64,000 bases of DNA, taken from contig NZ_JAGMUO010000014.1 in the NCBI RefSeq assembly GCF_019049325.1, forward strand, positions 310,001 through 374,000, written 5' to 3'. Every line of letters starts with the position of its first letter. Position 1 is the stretch's first letter. The notes beneath the pieces are model-generated. The model was not told the DNA's origin. It ran no database searches and saw only the letters and a list, made by a program, of their open reading frames with translations. The position numbers and the translations under genes were made by a program. Positions 16,419 to 24,582 of this stretch are shown here, in pieces. The stretch comes from Streptomyces sp. AC512_CC834. Its GTDB lineage: Bacteria > Actinomycetota > Actinomycetes > Streptomycetales > Streptomycetaceae.

Positions 16419-16659
16419 GCCGGGCGCCCGTCGTCGGCCGGAGTCTGGAGTTGGTCGTCCTGCTGTACCTTTTCGCAGTTCAGCGCGTTGTGCTCCGGTC
16501 TCACGGACACGGCCGAGCCGGGCGCGCTGCGCTTCCGGTGGTGCGTCCGATCGCGGTAGCCTGGTAGGGACGTCAGGGGTCGTGGGCCCCTGGAAGACGT
16601 GGGGCCAGGTGACCTGGGGCATTACCGGGAGCCTGGCCTGGCGCATGTCTGGGGCCCGT

Positions 16660-17114
16660 TCAGCGCACCTCGACGGGGAAGTCGATGACCCGCTCCCCGA
16701 GGATCTCGCGGTACCGCGGCTCTCCCAGCTTCTCCGCCCGCACCGCGCCGGCCACGACGTCGGGGACCCACAGCAGCGGCTCGGCCGCGCCGGGCAGATG
16801 GTCCAGGCGGAAGACGGCGTCCTTCGGCAGCGCGTACCGGGCCTGCTGAACGGTAGCGACGTCGCGGGCGTTGAGGATCTGGTCACGGGCCTCCATGCAC
16901 AGGTGCTCCACCCCGAAGCCGTGCAGCTCGCAGACCACAGGTTCAGACAGTGCGCGCGGGCCCGCTCCTGTCGGCGCGGTCTCACCGGGGCGCCGACGGC
17001 GACGACGTGCAACCCGTCGAGGGCGGCCACCGTACGGGCCAGCTCGCCGCGCTGGGCGGCGTCGGCCTTGGTCCAGTGCACCTTCTGCGGGGGCCTGGCA
17101 CAAGCGCTGACCAA
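16660..17114 (-). pseudogene. Frameshifted, N-truncated remnant of a conserved hypothetical protein
   Basis: In one leftward frame, 17114 to about 16945 reads VHWTKADAAQRGELARTV and GLHVVAVGAPV. A different frame continues from about 16940 to the stop at 16660 with ELHGFGVEHLCMEARD, LNARDV, RYALP and PLLWVPDVVAGAVRAE. These pieces look like consecutive parts of one protein (I recall similar Streptomyces hypothetical proteins, possibly DUF3800-like), joined by a frameshift near 16940. The N-terminus is missing. A sequencing error could mimic the frameshift but not the missing N-terminus. Confidence 0.55.
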
Positions 17115-17156
17115 CGCGGTCGGCCCGGCGGACCGGGAACCGGTCTCCTCGCCTCA

Positions 17157-17310
17157 CCGGATGGGAGATCCTCACCAACTGCTTCAAGTCCGGTGCCACA
17201 TCAAGTGGCACGTGGAACGGTCACGGCAGTGGCGACTATCACTTCGTGATCGACTACAGGGCCAACGTCTACGCCCCGTGTCGGTCTCTTCGCTGACCGT
17301 CTACTACTGA
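17157..17310 (+). pseudogene. Remnant of a small, probably secreted protein
   Basis: Rightward frame from about 17157 reads GWEILTNCFKSGATSSGTW then NGHGSGDYHFVIDYRANVY; a shift to another frame gives a plausible C-terminus VSVSSLTVYY and stop at 17310. The Gly/Tyr/aromatic strand-rich pattern resembles small exported Streptomyces proteins, and it sits just upstream of an ABC operon. No start or signal peptide remains. Low confidence. Confidence 0.35.
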
Positions 17311-17374
17311 TCGGTACTTCGCCGGGTCCCACCGCACACTGTGCGGCGGGACCCGGCGCACAGAAAGGCCCTCC

Positions 17375-18121
17375 ATGACTCTCACCTTCCGCGAGTGCAC
17401 CTTCCGCTACCGGGGAGGTGATGACGTCATCCAGAGCCTCGATCTGGCTTTCACTTCCGGAGCCACTGTTCTCCTCGGACCCAATGGAGCAGGCAAGAGC
17501 ACACTTCTGTCGCTCGGGGCGAGCGCACTGCGCCCACGGTCCGGAGACGTGACATTCGACGGCCTGAGCGCGTGGAACCGCAAACAGTCCGCGGCCTACC
17601 GCGCATCAGTGGCGTGGCTCCCGCAGAAGCCGTCGTTCCTCTCGGGGATGACCTGCCGTCAGCACGTCACCTACGCGGGATGGCTCAAGGGCATGGCGCA
17701 GCGCGACGCGTCGAGCGCGTCCGGCGAGGCACTGGAGCGTGTTGGCCTTGCTGAGCAGGCGGACCGGAGGGTCAGCGATCTGTCCGGCGGGCAGCAGCAG
17801 CGGGTCGCAATTGCTCAGGCCCTCGTTCACCGCGCCAAGGTCCTGCTCCTTGACGAACCCACCGTAGGACTCGATCCGAAACAGCGGAGGTCTTTCCTCC
17901 AGCTCATCGCATCGCTGCGGAACGAAACACATCTGATCGTCTCCACCCATGACATCGCCGACATCAGCGAAGCCTTCAGCGACGTCGTAGTACTTCATGG
18001 GGGAAAGGTTCTGTTCAGCGGATCTGTTCCTTCGTTTCTCGCTCAATCGGGCACTCAGAGCCACTCGGAACGCGCTGCGGAAGACGCCTACACCGCTGTC
18101 CTCGAAGGAGGATCCCGGTGA
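17375..18121 (+). CDS. ABC transporter ATP-binding protein
   Basis: 248 aa, single nucleotide-binding domain. Walker A GPNGAGKST (about 35-43), Q-loop near PQKPSF, signature LSGGQQQR, Walker B LLLDEP and H-loop STHD are all present. It is the first gene of a three-gene set: the next gene overlaps it by 4 bp (GTGA), then a third membrane gene overlaps again. Third-position base choice is less G/C-biased than neighbours, suggesting recent acquisition. Likely an export or immunity-type transporter; substrate unknown. Confidence 0.93.
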   Translation: MTLTFRECTFRYRGGDDVIQSLDLAFTSGATVLLGPNGAGKSTLLSLGASALRPRSGDVTFDGLSAWNRKQSAAYRASVAWLPQKPSFLSGMTCRQHVTYAGWLKGMAQRDASSASGEALERVGLAEQADRRVSDLSGGQQQRVAIAQALVHRAKVLLLDEPTVGLDPKQRRSFLQLIASLRNETHLIVSTHDIADISEAFSDVVVLHGGKVLFSGSVPSFLAQSGTQSHSERAAEDAYTAVLEGGSR

Positions 18122-19368
18122 TCATCTGGCATCAGTTGCGGCGTTCGGCGGCCCCATGGGTCGTCCTGCCGGCCGCCCTGTTCGTGTACCTGTACATGCA
18201 GAGTGCGGTGTCCACCGTTCCATCGCACTACGGAGTCGAGTCGGGCGAGAGCACGATCTACGCTCTGGCCACCATCGCTCCGGCCGTCGCGGCATGTGCC
18301 GCATGGGACTCGGGGCGCATGCGGCACATACGCCACATGTTGACCACATCCGCACGGTCACGATGGTCGCTGATGGTGTTCATCGGTGCTCCCGCCGCCG
18401 CACTGGGAGCCGCACTTCTCTTGCTCGCCGTCGTACTGGCACGGATCAATACCGGAGTATTTCCTTCCGGTGCCGGATGGACCGCACTGGCACACGTGAT
18501 CATCATCCCTGCCGAGTGGGCCGTGATCGGCTGGTACGTCGGCGGACGTCTCCCCAGAAGTATTGCCGCACCAGCAGCAGCAGCCCTGTGCTGGGCCTGG
18601 CTGACGATGCCACATGCCATGTCCAACGCATGGCTGAGGCACCTCGGCGGGTTCATCGACGGAACATCCACCATCACCGATGTCCACCAGCCCGAAATCT
18701 ACTTCGTGCCATGGATCTTCACCGGCTGTCTTATGGCTGTCGCATGGCTCCTCACCCGTCCCGGCTCCCGCCGTATCTTCCTCCCAGTCGGTGCAGTTGT
18801 CGCCGCAGCAGCACTCGTCGTCGGACACGCCGCAGTCAGTGGATGGGGGTTCGGCAACCCGGCAACCGTCCGTGCCGTTGATTCCGTATGTTCCGGAACC
18901 GCCCCGCAGATCTGCGTTCCACCGGAGTACCGTTCCTACATTCCGCAGATCCGCAACAGCACCCAAGGTCCGCTCAGCGCCCTGGTCGCCGCCGGCGTCA
19001 CACAGCCGAAGCGTATGGAAATCCTCTCGCCGTCAGTGAAGCTCACACCGGGCGTATGGCGGCTGCACTGGTCACTCCCTGCCGTTCACCAGCAAGCCGC
19101 CTACCACACGGCCGCCGATGTCATGGCAATATCGGCTGTCGAGGGAACCGCGGCTCAGCATGGAAAACAGTCATGCGGAGGCCCGTCCGCTCCAGAAGTC
19201 GTATGGGCCACTGCCGTTGCAGGCGATAAGGATGAGATACGCAAGGGAACCGATCCGCAGTTGTGGGGCCTGGTGGGTCCTGTCTTCGATGAACCGGTGA
19301 AGCAGCAGTCCGCCTGGTTCACGCAGCAGGTCCTCAACCATGCCTGCACGGTGCGGGGGGCGCGGTGA
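18118..19368 (+). CDS. ABC transporter membrane component (unrecognised family)
   Basis: 416 aa. About six hydrophobic helices in the first 240 residues are followed by a ~175-residue, probably extracytoplasmic, C-terminal part containing Cys residues (VDSVCSGTAPQICVPPEY, KQSCGG, HACTVRG). It is coupled to the ATPase gene through GTGA. A large Cys-bearing exterior domain is unusual for a simple permease and may bind the substrate. Base usage is lower in GC than the core genes. I do not recognise a named family. Confidence 0.8.
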   Translation: MIIWHQLRRSAAPWVVLPAALFVYLYMQSAVSTVPSHYGVESGESTIYALATIAPAVAACAAWDSGRMRHIRHMLTTSARSRWSLMVFIGAPAAALGAALLLLAVVLARINTGVFPSGAGWTALAHVIIIPAEWAVIGWYVGGRLPRSIAAPAAAALCWAWLTMPHAMSNAWLRHLGGFIDGTSTITDVHQPEIYFVPWIFTGCLMAVAWLLTRPGSRRIFLPVGAVVAAAALVVGHAAVSGWGFGNPATVRAVDSVCSGTAPQICVPPEYRSYIPQIRNSTQGPLSALVAAGVTQPKRMEILSPSVKLTPGVWRLHWSLPAVHQQAAYHTAADVMAISAVEGTAAQHGKQSCGGPSAPEVVWATAVAGDKDEIRKGTDPQLWGLVGPVFDEPVKQQSAWFTQQVLNHACTVRGAR

Positions 19369-19922
19369 GGCTCTATGTGACAGCAGTGCGGAAGTGGTGG
19401 ACCGCGGCTGCAGCAATCATCCTGATGACGGTGATATGCCAGCTTTCGGGAACGAGCAGTATCGAACTGCCCGCTCTCAACGGCAGTGGCGTCGCGCCCT
19501 TGGCCTACTTCACTCCACTGCTGGTGTCTTCCGCGGTCCTGTACTGCCTCAATCGACGCGCCGATCACATCGAACGGACCGCTGTAGTTGCTGTCGCCGT
19601 GATCGATGCGGCATTCGTGGCGTCCGTATTCGCTCTGTGTCTGGCAGCCGGTTTCGTCACAGGCTTCGACACCGCCCGCAACGTAATACTGCTGACCTGC
19701 GTCGGTCTCCTGATCGCCCAGGTGGGCAACAGCGCATCAGGTATCGCCACGGGCATGATGCTGCTGATCGCCAGCATCGTCGCGGGACGTGGCCCGGCAG
19801 GAAGCCACGCCTGGTGGGCTGTTGTCCTGTATCCGTCGAGCAGTGTCCCCGCGTGGTCCCTGACTGCGGTACTGCTGGCAGCCGCAGGCATCCGTTCTGT
19901 CAAAGCCTCCGGGAAGCCGTAG
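19365..19922 (+). CDS. Small polytopic membrane protein of the ABC operon
   Basis: 185 aa with about five hydrophobic segments and short loops; no family recognised. GTG 19365 overlaps the preceding stop by 4 bp, so it is translationally coupled to the permease gene and is probably the second membrane subunit. Low-GC third positions match its two operon partners. Confidence 0.75.
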   Translation: MRLYVTAVRKWWTAAAAIILMTVICQLSGTSSIELPALNGSGVAPLAYFTPLLVSSAVLYCLNRRADHIERTAVVAVAVIDAAFVASVFALCLAAGFVTGFDTARNVILLTCVGLLIAQVGNSASGIATGMMLLIASIVAGRGPAGSHAWWAVVLYPSSSVPAWSLTAVLLAAAGIRSVKASGKP

Positions 19923-20130
19923 CCCTCCGGGGCCAACCGGAGCCGTAATGGGCCACGCGGGCCCGCTCCAGCCGGGCCTTCGTCGCCCAGGCCGCCAACT
20001 CCCGGCAGGCCGTTGCTGATAGGAGGCGACGACCTGCTCCGACCGCGGCATCTGCCTGGCCGTGGCGGCTGCCGAAACGGCGGTCGGCCGGCCGGTTCCT
20101 GGCCTGGCTGCGTGCTGCACTGGTTCTTGG

Positions 20131-21033
20131 CTAGCGCCAGCGGCTGCGGAAACCGCCGGGGGTGTCGCCGGTCTCGCGGGTGAAGAACTTCCCGAAGTTG
20201 GCGGGTTCGGAGAATCCGAGCATTCGGCCGATCGTTGCGACGGGCAGGTCGGTGTGCACGAGCAGGCGCTGCGCCTCCAGGGCGGCGCGGGCGTCGATGA
20301 GTTCTTTGGCGGTGCGGCCGGTGGCGGCCTGGCAGGCCCGGGTCAGGGTGCGTGGTGAGTAGCCGAGTCGGTCGGCGTACCTCTGCACGGAGCGGGTAAC
20401 GGCAAAGGAGCGCTCCAGCTCGTACCGGAAGGCACAAAAGACCTCGCCGCCGATACTCGCCGAGGCGTCAAGGGCCGGATGGGGCAGCCGGGCCAGGCGC
20501 AGCAGCACCGCGCCGAGAAGCTGGCGCAGCAGTGTGGTGGTGAGGTCCGTGTCCGTGTCCTCCCTGTGGCGCTGCAGGGTGTGGTACTCGGCCGCGATCT
20601 CGGCCAGGGCCCGGTCGAGGACCTGGTGGTCGTCCGGGGACAGCGTCCAGCCCTGCGGACCGAAGCCGTCGAGGAGGGACGCGAGCTGAGGCAGGCGCGG
20701 TGGGAAGGCGGCGGTGAACAGCACCATCACGGCATCCAGTTCGGCCAGGCGGCCCTCCGCATCGGCCGGGAACCGCTGGACCTGGCCGGGCCGCAGATGC
20801 AGCAGTCTGCCTGGTGCACAGAGCTGAGAGACGAAATCGACCATCATCGTCGCCTCACCGCCTCGTACGAGGAGCAGTTGGTGGAAGTCAGTCCGGCTCG
20901 CGGTACGGGCGACTGCCCTCTTCATGCGGCGGCGCAGGACGTCGAACGTCAGGACCTCGATGCCCAACTGCGGCCGGTCGGGATTGAGGTAGGCGATGTC
21001 GATGACGTCGTCGTGTTGTCCAATTTTGATCAC
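20131..21033 (-). CDS. AraC family transcriptional regulator
   Basis: 300 aa. The N-terminal 180 residues are a cupin-like sensor domain (LLLVRGGEATMMVDF, LLHLRPGQVQRF), and the C-terminal ~100 residues hold two HTH motifs ending GFSEPANFGKFFTRETGDTPGGFR, the AraC signature. GTG 21033. It is divergent from the SnoaL-like gene at 21182 with about 150 bp between, a likely target. The 208-bp downstream gap (19923-20130) shows no convincing gene. Confidence 0.9.
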   Translation of the reverse strand: MIKIGQHDDVIDIAYLNPDRPQLGIEVLTFDVLRRRMKRAVARTASRTDFHQLLLVRGGEATMMVDFVSQLCAPGRLLHLRPGQVQRFPADAEGRLAELDAVMVLFTAAFPPRLPQLASLLDGFGPQGWTLSPDDHQVLDRALAEIAAEYHTLQRHREDTDTDLTTTLLRQLLGAVLLRLARLPHPALDASASIGGEVFCAFRYELERSFAVTRSVQRYADRLGYSPRTLTRACQAATGRTAKELIDARAALEAQRLLVHTDLPVATIGRMLGFSEPANFGKFFTRETGDTPGGFRSRWR

Positions 21034-21181
21034 GGCAGGTCCCGACTCTACCTCGTTGTCGGGAGCCTTTGGCGGGGATCGTGGAGGCGTCGCCGCGTGC
21101 TGCCGGCCTGGTCACCCAGACCCGTGGCGCGCTCGTGCATCCCTGCCTCCGATGGCACCTACCAGGTAAGGACCCACCACT

Positions 21182-21562
21182 GTGAAGTCTGCGATCACCG
21201 ATCCCGCACTGCTGCCCGGCGCGTTCGAGGACGCCCTGAACGGCGGTGACGTCGAGGGCGTGCTGGCCCTGTTCGCACCCGGCGCCACCATGCGCACGCC
21301 GGCCGGCGAGGTCATCGCCGGTCACGAGGCGCTGCGCCGGGAGATCAGCGGGACCGTCGCCGCCCGTGGGCGGCTCACCAACATCCCCCGGCACACCCTG
21401 CGCGGCGCCGAGGCCGCGCTGCTGGTCACCGACTGGACCCTCGAAGTCACCGCTCCGGACGGCGAGCGTGTCGCCCCGACCGGCACCACCGCCAACGTCG
21501 CGTGCCGAGGAGTCGACGGCTGCTGGCGGTTCGCCGTACTCAATCCGCTCGGCACAGCCTGA
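21182..21562 (+). CDS. SnoaL-like/NTF2-fold protein
   Basis: 126 aa. The pattern FEDALNGGDVEGVLALFAPG...MRTPAGEVIAGHEALR is the helix-strand signature of SnoaL-like/NTF2 proteins (DUF4440-type), here small and stand-alone. Such proteins may be enzymes acting on polyketide-like compounds or binders; catalytic residues are not evident. GTG 21182. Divergent from the AraC regulator, which probably controls it. Confidence 0.75.
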   Translation: MKSAITDPALLPGAFEDALNGGDVEGVLALFAPGATMRTPAGEVIAGHEALRREISGTVAARGRLTNIPRHTLRGAEAALLVTDWTLEVTAPDGERVAPTGTTANVACRGVDGCWRFAVLNPLGTA

Positions 21563-21855
21563 GCGACCGCCTGCACGCGCAACACGCCGGCCTCCACCGG
21601 CCTGACAGTGGTCCGTCCCGCCGGCAGCGGCCGGACGGACCACCGGTGCTCCACGGCGCCGCTGATGGCTGCCGAGTACCACTGTCGTCACCACCGAGTG
21701 GGGCGATGATGCTCATGGCTGTGCGAGGACGCTGGTCCGCAGGAGCTCGAACGAAAACAGATGATCTACACGCGAGACATCCACCCACCACCAGCACGAG
21801 GACACCGAACAAGCACCACGCCACCACCCTGACCAGCAACTTCAAGATGTCACAG
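21563..21855. other. Intergenic, no gene seen
   Basis: About 290 bp after the SnoaL-like gene, becoming AT-richer towards 21760-21850. I see no gene, no clear promoter and no family match. Confidence 0.5.
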
Positions 21856-21856
21856 C

Positions 21857-22040
21857 TTCAGTGAGTGGCTCGTCCACACCAACCGGCGCCTCAACGGGGC
21901 GTGGACCCAGCGCTGCACGACCGGAACGCTGGTCCACTTCAGGCCGGACAGGTCATTGGGCCCGAGGACCATGCCGTCGGCCGACGGTCTTGCACGTCTT
22001 GCCACGGCCTGGCCGCATCTGGACGTGCGGGTCACCGGTC
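21857..22040 (+). pseudogene. Degenerate fragment of the GyrB-like gene at 29501-30127
   Basis: 21858-21911 is nearly identical to 29885-29938 (SEWLVHTNRRL...GAWTQR). The copy then lacks about 57 bp, resumes with ACGCTGGTCCACTTC, and shows substitutions and frame breaks through PHLDVRV-type sequence near 22030. Only the 3' third of the source gene is represented. It overlaps the end of the leftward gene at 22032. Confidence 0.8.
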
Positions 22041-22985
22041 GGCCGTGATCTCCTCCCGGGTGCCGAACGCGCTCGAGCGGGGCGGGTTCGGGCGCCGGGC
22101 TTCTCGGCAGTCGCGGCAGTGGGTTTCGGTTTCGGGGGCGCGGAAGCCCCGGTCGCAGCCGTCGCAGTTGCGGACGGGGTGCCGGACGGGAGCCGGTGGG
22201 GTTGTCGCCGTCGCCGTGGGGCGGAACGGGGCCGGGGGTGGCAGTTTGTCGGCCAGGCGGTGGGCCAGGAGGGCGGCGGGGCGGTGCAGGGGCTCGTCCG
22301 GGAGGTTGGTGGTCAGGGCGTGGCGTACGCCGCTGGGGAGGACGTCCCGCTCCAGCCAGGCGGCGACGCCGGGCACCAGGTGGGCCGTGTCGGTGGCGGA
22401 GAGCAGCAGGCGGGAGTCGTGTCGGCGCAGGTCGGTGAGGAGGTCGACGGCGGCCTGGAGGAGTCCGGGGACCTTGCAGCCGGGCTGCGGTACGGCGGGC
22501 AGCGCCTTGCGTCCCGCCGTACGGCGCGGGTGGGGCGTGCGCTGCGGTCCCGTGGCTTCGGGTTGCGCCGGGCCCGTGGGTCGGGCGGGGCATTCGGTGC
22601 CCGTTGCTGCACGGTGCCGGGTCCGGGGGTCGTTGCAGGAGACGGTGCGGGTGACGAAGCGGCCGTCGGGGGCCTGTTTCCGTTCGCGGCGCAGGTAGCC
22701 GTGGGCCTCCAGCTCGCGCAGCGCCGCGCTGATGCGGACCGCGCCCTCCTTGAAGCGGGCGGTCAGGCTCTTGATGTCCACGGAGGTGCCGCCGCGCACG
22801 GACTGGACGTACAGGCCCAGGCCGATCGCCAGCAGGGACAGCTTCGGGTGCTGCGCGAGGTGGTTGCCGACCACGGTGAAGTTGGCGGTGTGGCGGACGT
22901 TGTCGTGGATGACGCCCGAACGGGGGCGATTGTCGTCAGCGGCGGACTCGGCGCGTGCGGGCACGCTAGGGTTTGCGGTAGCCAT
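22032..22985 (-). CDS. DNA-binding protein with winged HTH and C-terminal CxxC pair
   Basis: 317 aa. Residues about 25-105 form a helix-rich winged HTH (LSLLAIGLGLYVQSVRGGTSVDIKSL... LRELEAHGYLRRER). The middle is Pro/Arg rich. The C-terminus has CDGCDRGF and HCRDC, a possible zinc finger. Such proteins recur in Streptomyces, often near DUF397/XRE genes, without known function. A perfect 16-bp palindrome lies about 63 bp upstream of the start (23048-23063). ATG 22985. Confidence 0.75.
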   Translation of the reverse strand: MATANPSVPARAESAADDNRPRSGVIHDNVRHTANFTVVGNHLAQHPKLSLLAIGLGLYVQSVRGGTSVDIKSLTARFKEGAVRISAALRELEAHGYLRRERKQAPDGRFVTRTVSCNDPRTRHRAATGTECPARPTGPAQPEATGPQRTPHPRRTAGRKALPAVPQPGCKVPGLLQAAVDLLTDLRRHDSRLLLSATDTAHLVPGVAAWLERDVLPSGVRHALTTNLPDEPLHRPAALLAHRLADKLPPPAPFRPTATATTPPAPVRHPVRNCDGCDRGFRAPETETHCRDCREARRPNPPRSSAFGTREEITADR

Positions 22986-23047
22986 CCGGAAGGTTCTCGC
23001 TTCCTCGGTGGTCAGGCCCCCGCGAGGATCCCAAGTCCCCGACGGGG

Positions 23048-23063
23048 GCTGACATATGTCAGC
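23048..23063. promoter_or_regulatory. Perfect palindrome GCTGACATATGTCAGC
   Basis: 16-bp perfect dyad upstream of the winged-HTH gene (start 22985). The core TGACATATGTCA is AT-rich for this genome. Candidate autoregulatory operator. Confidence 0.55.
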
Positions 23064-23247
23064 GGTCGTTGCGCTGAGAGTAAGGGAGCCGGGGGTACCG
23101 AAATCCAGCCCAACCGGTGATGTTCACCCAGGCGGGTGACTCGACGCCGTGGGCGGGTGGGGTGGGGTTTGGCAGGGGTCCTTTCCCCAAGTCGTCCTTG
23201 GAGGGAGTCGCCCGAGACTCCGGAACGCGAGAACCCGGGTTCCGGAG

Positions 23248-23439
23248 TCAGCGCAGGGCAGCGGCGAACGCCGACCACGCCGCGTGGCTGACCAACAGGA
23301 CGGGGCCGTCAGGGCTCTTGCTGTCCCGGACCGGGACGACGCCGGGCAATCCGGGGGCGATTTCCACGCAGTTGCCGCCGTTGGCGTCGCTGTAGCTGCT
23401 CTTGATCCAGGTCGCCGCGCTCAGGTCGCAGATGCCCAT
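23248..23439 (-). CDS. DUF397 protein (second copy)
   Basis: 63 aa: LSAATWIKSSYSDANGGNCV, EIAPGLPGVVPVRDSKSPDG, then a Trp-containing end, the full DUF397 pattern. DUF397 proteins are small partners of XRE/DUF5753 regulators. It starts 10 bp after the stop of the first DUF397 gene and is about 75% identical to it, so it is a tandem duplicate. Confidence 0.9.
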   Translation of the reverse strand: MGICDLSAATWIKSSYSDANGGNCVEIAPGLPGVVPVRDSKSPDGPVLLVSHAAWSAFAAALR

Positions 23440-23449
23440 GCCGCGCCGA

Positions 23450-23641
23450 TCAGCGCAGGGCTGACGTGAAGGACGCCCAGGCGGAACGGTTGACGACCAG
23501 GGTGGGGCCGTCAGGGCTCTTGCTGTCCCGGACCGGGACGACGTCGGGGAAACCGGGGGCGATTTCCACGCAGTTGCCGCCGTTCTCGCCGCTGTAGCTG
23601 CTCTTGACCCAAGTCGCCGCGCTGAGTTCGTGCCTGTCCAT
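23450..23641 (-). CDS. DUF397 protein (first copy)
   Basis: 63 aa, LSAATWVKSSYSGENGGNCV then EIAPGFPDVVPVRDSKSPDG. ATG 23641 has GGAAGGG about 9 nt upstream, within the XRE gene. The XRE reading frame runs on through 131 bp of this gene in another frame. With the XRE regulator it forms the common Streptomyces pair, thought to act as a regulator/partner switch. Confidence 0.9.
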   Translation of the reverse strand: MDRHELSAATWVKSSYSGENGGNCVEIAPGFPDVVPVRDSKSPDGPTLVVNRSAWASFTSALR

Positions 23642-24467
23642 GCTGCCCGTACCCTTCCATCGTGTCGCCGATGAGGGCGAAAGTCTGGCGGGCTGACAGA
23701 ACATCCGCCCTGAGCACATCATAGGTGTGGCTATGACGCGCGTAAGCGGCCGGATCCCGGTTGAAATGGCCACGGTCCGCTGACTCCGAGTACACCCATC
23801 GCTCCCTGTTGGGCAGCTCGATCAGCGACATGGAGACGTTGGGGCGGAGCAGTTCCGGGAAGCTCGCCGGTGCGACTTGAACACGGATGTTGGGGCGCCG
23901 CCCGAGGTCCAACAAGTGCGCGCACTGCTCCTGCATGATCCCCGGACTCCCTACGACGTTGCGCAAGCAGCTCTCGTCAAGGACAACGATGTAGGAAGGG
24001 CCGCTGCCGACCAGGAAGCGCTGCTGCCGACTCAGTCGCGCTCGCACGCGTTCCTCCAACTTGGGTCCGCTCGCGACGCGCGAGAACAACGCCCGCGCAT
24101 ACTCCTCCGTCTGCAACAGCCCCGGAATGACCCGTTCCTGATACTCCCGCAGCGCCACCGCCTCCGCGTCCATGTCGGCCCTGCGCTGGAACCAGTCCGG
24201 ATGCTCCACCTCCGGATACCAGTCGATGCGCCCCCACAACCGCGCCAACACCCCACCCGTGCCCAGCAGCTCGTCGCACGTCTTCGCGAACGTGTCCTGC
24301 GGCACCCGCGTCCCCGCCTCCACCCGGGCGATGTGCGACCGGTCGCAGGGGATACGGACCGCAAGACCCTCCTGCGTGAGCCCCGCCGCCTCCCGGAAGT
24401 GCCGCAGCACCTCACCGAACACGGCGGCCGTACTTGCGCCCGAGCCAACGGCGTTGCGTCGCCCCAC
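23511..24467 (-). CDS. XRE family regulator with DUF5753 domain, extended by read-through
   Basis: 318 aa. N-terminal HTH (about 20-75: LRHFREAAGLTQEGLAVRIP...IARVEAGTR) and a DUF5753 domain (about 90-265). The usual C-terminus (GDTMEGYGQ) is followed by about 45 extra residues, Gln/Arg-rich, which are an out-of-frame reading of the DUF397 gene (overlap 23511-23641). This suggests loss of the normal stop codon. GTG 24467 has GGAGGTGGGG just upstream. A GCGTGACA-N9-TGTCACGC dyad (24490-24514) lies before it. Confidence 0.88.
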   Translation of the reverse strand: MGRRNAVGSGASTAAVFGEVLRHFREAAGLTQEGLAVRIPCDRSHIARVEAGTRVPQDTFAKTCDELLGTGGVLARLWGRIDWYPEVEHPDWFQRRADMDAEAVALREYQERVIPGLLQTEEYARALFSRVASGPKLEERVRARLSRQQRFLVGSGPSYIVVLDESCLRNVVGSPGIMQEQCAHLLDLGRRPNIRVQVAPASFPELLRPNVSMSLIELPNRERWVYSESADRGHFNRDPAAYARHSHTYDVLRADVLSARQTFALIGDTMEGYGQHGQARTQRGDLGQEQLQRRERRQLRGNRPRFPRRRPGPGQQEP

Positions 24468-24489
24468 GGTCCCCCACCTCCCCTCCCTT

Positions 24490-24514
24490 GCGTGACAGTG
24501 GACGTGTGTCACGC
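24490..24514. promoter_or_regulatory. Inverted repeat GCGTGACA-N9-TGTCACGC
   Basis: Two perfect 8-bp arms (24490-24497 and 24507-24514) about 23 bp upstream of the XRE start, in the divergent region with the gene at 24583. Candidate operator for the XRE protein. Confidence 0.55.
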
Positions 24515-24582
24515 GTCAAGCGTTGATACCGACGATTCCCCTGCGCAACTCTCAATACACCCAGAGTCACGGAGGTTGCACG

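Larger units (their letters stand above)
16419..17374. other. Gene-poor junction region with pseudogene remnants
   Basis: About 950 bp between the MFS exporter and the ABC transporter. 16450-16655 shows no gene; it then holds a frameshifted leftward remnant (16660-17114) and a rightward small-protein remnant (about 17157-17310). Confidence 0.6.

Noticed and set aside
19923..20130. Possible pseudogene after the ABC operon
   Set aside because: Six-frame reading gave no recognisable motif; called empty.
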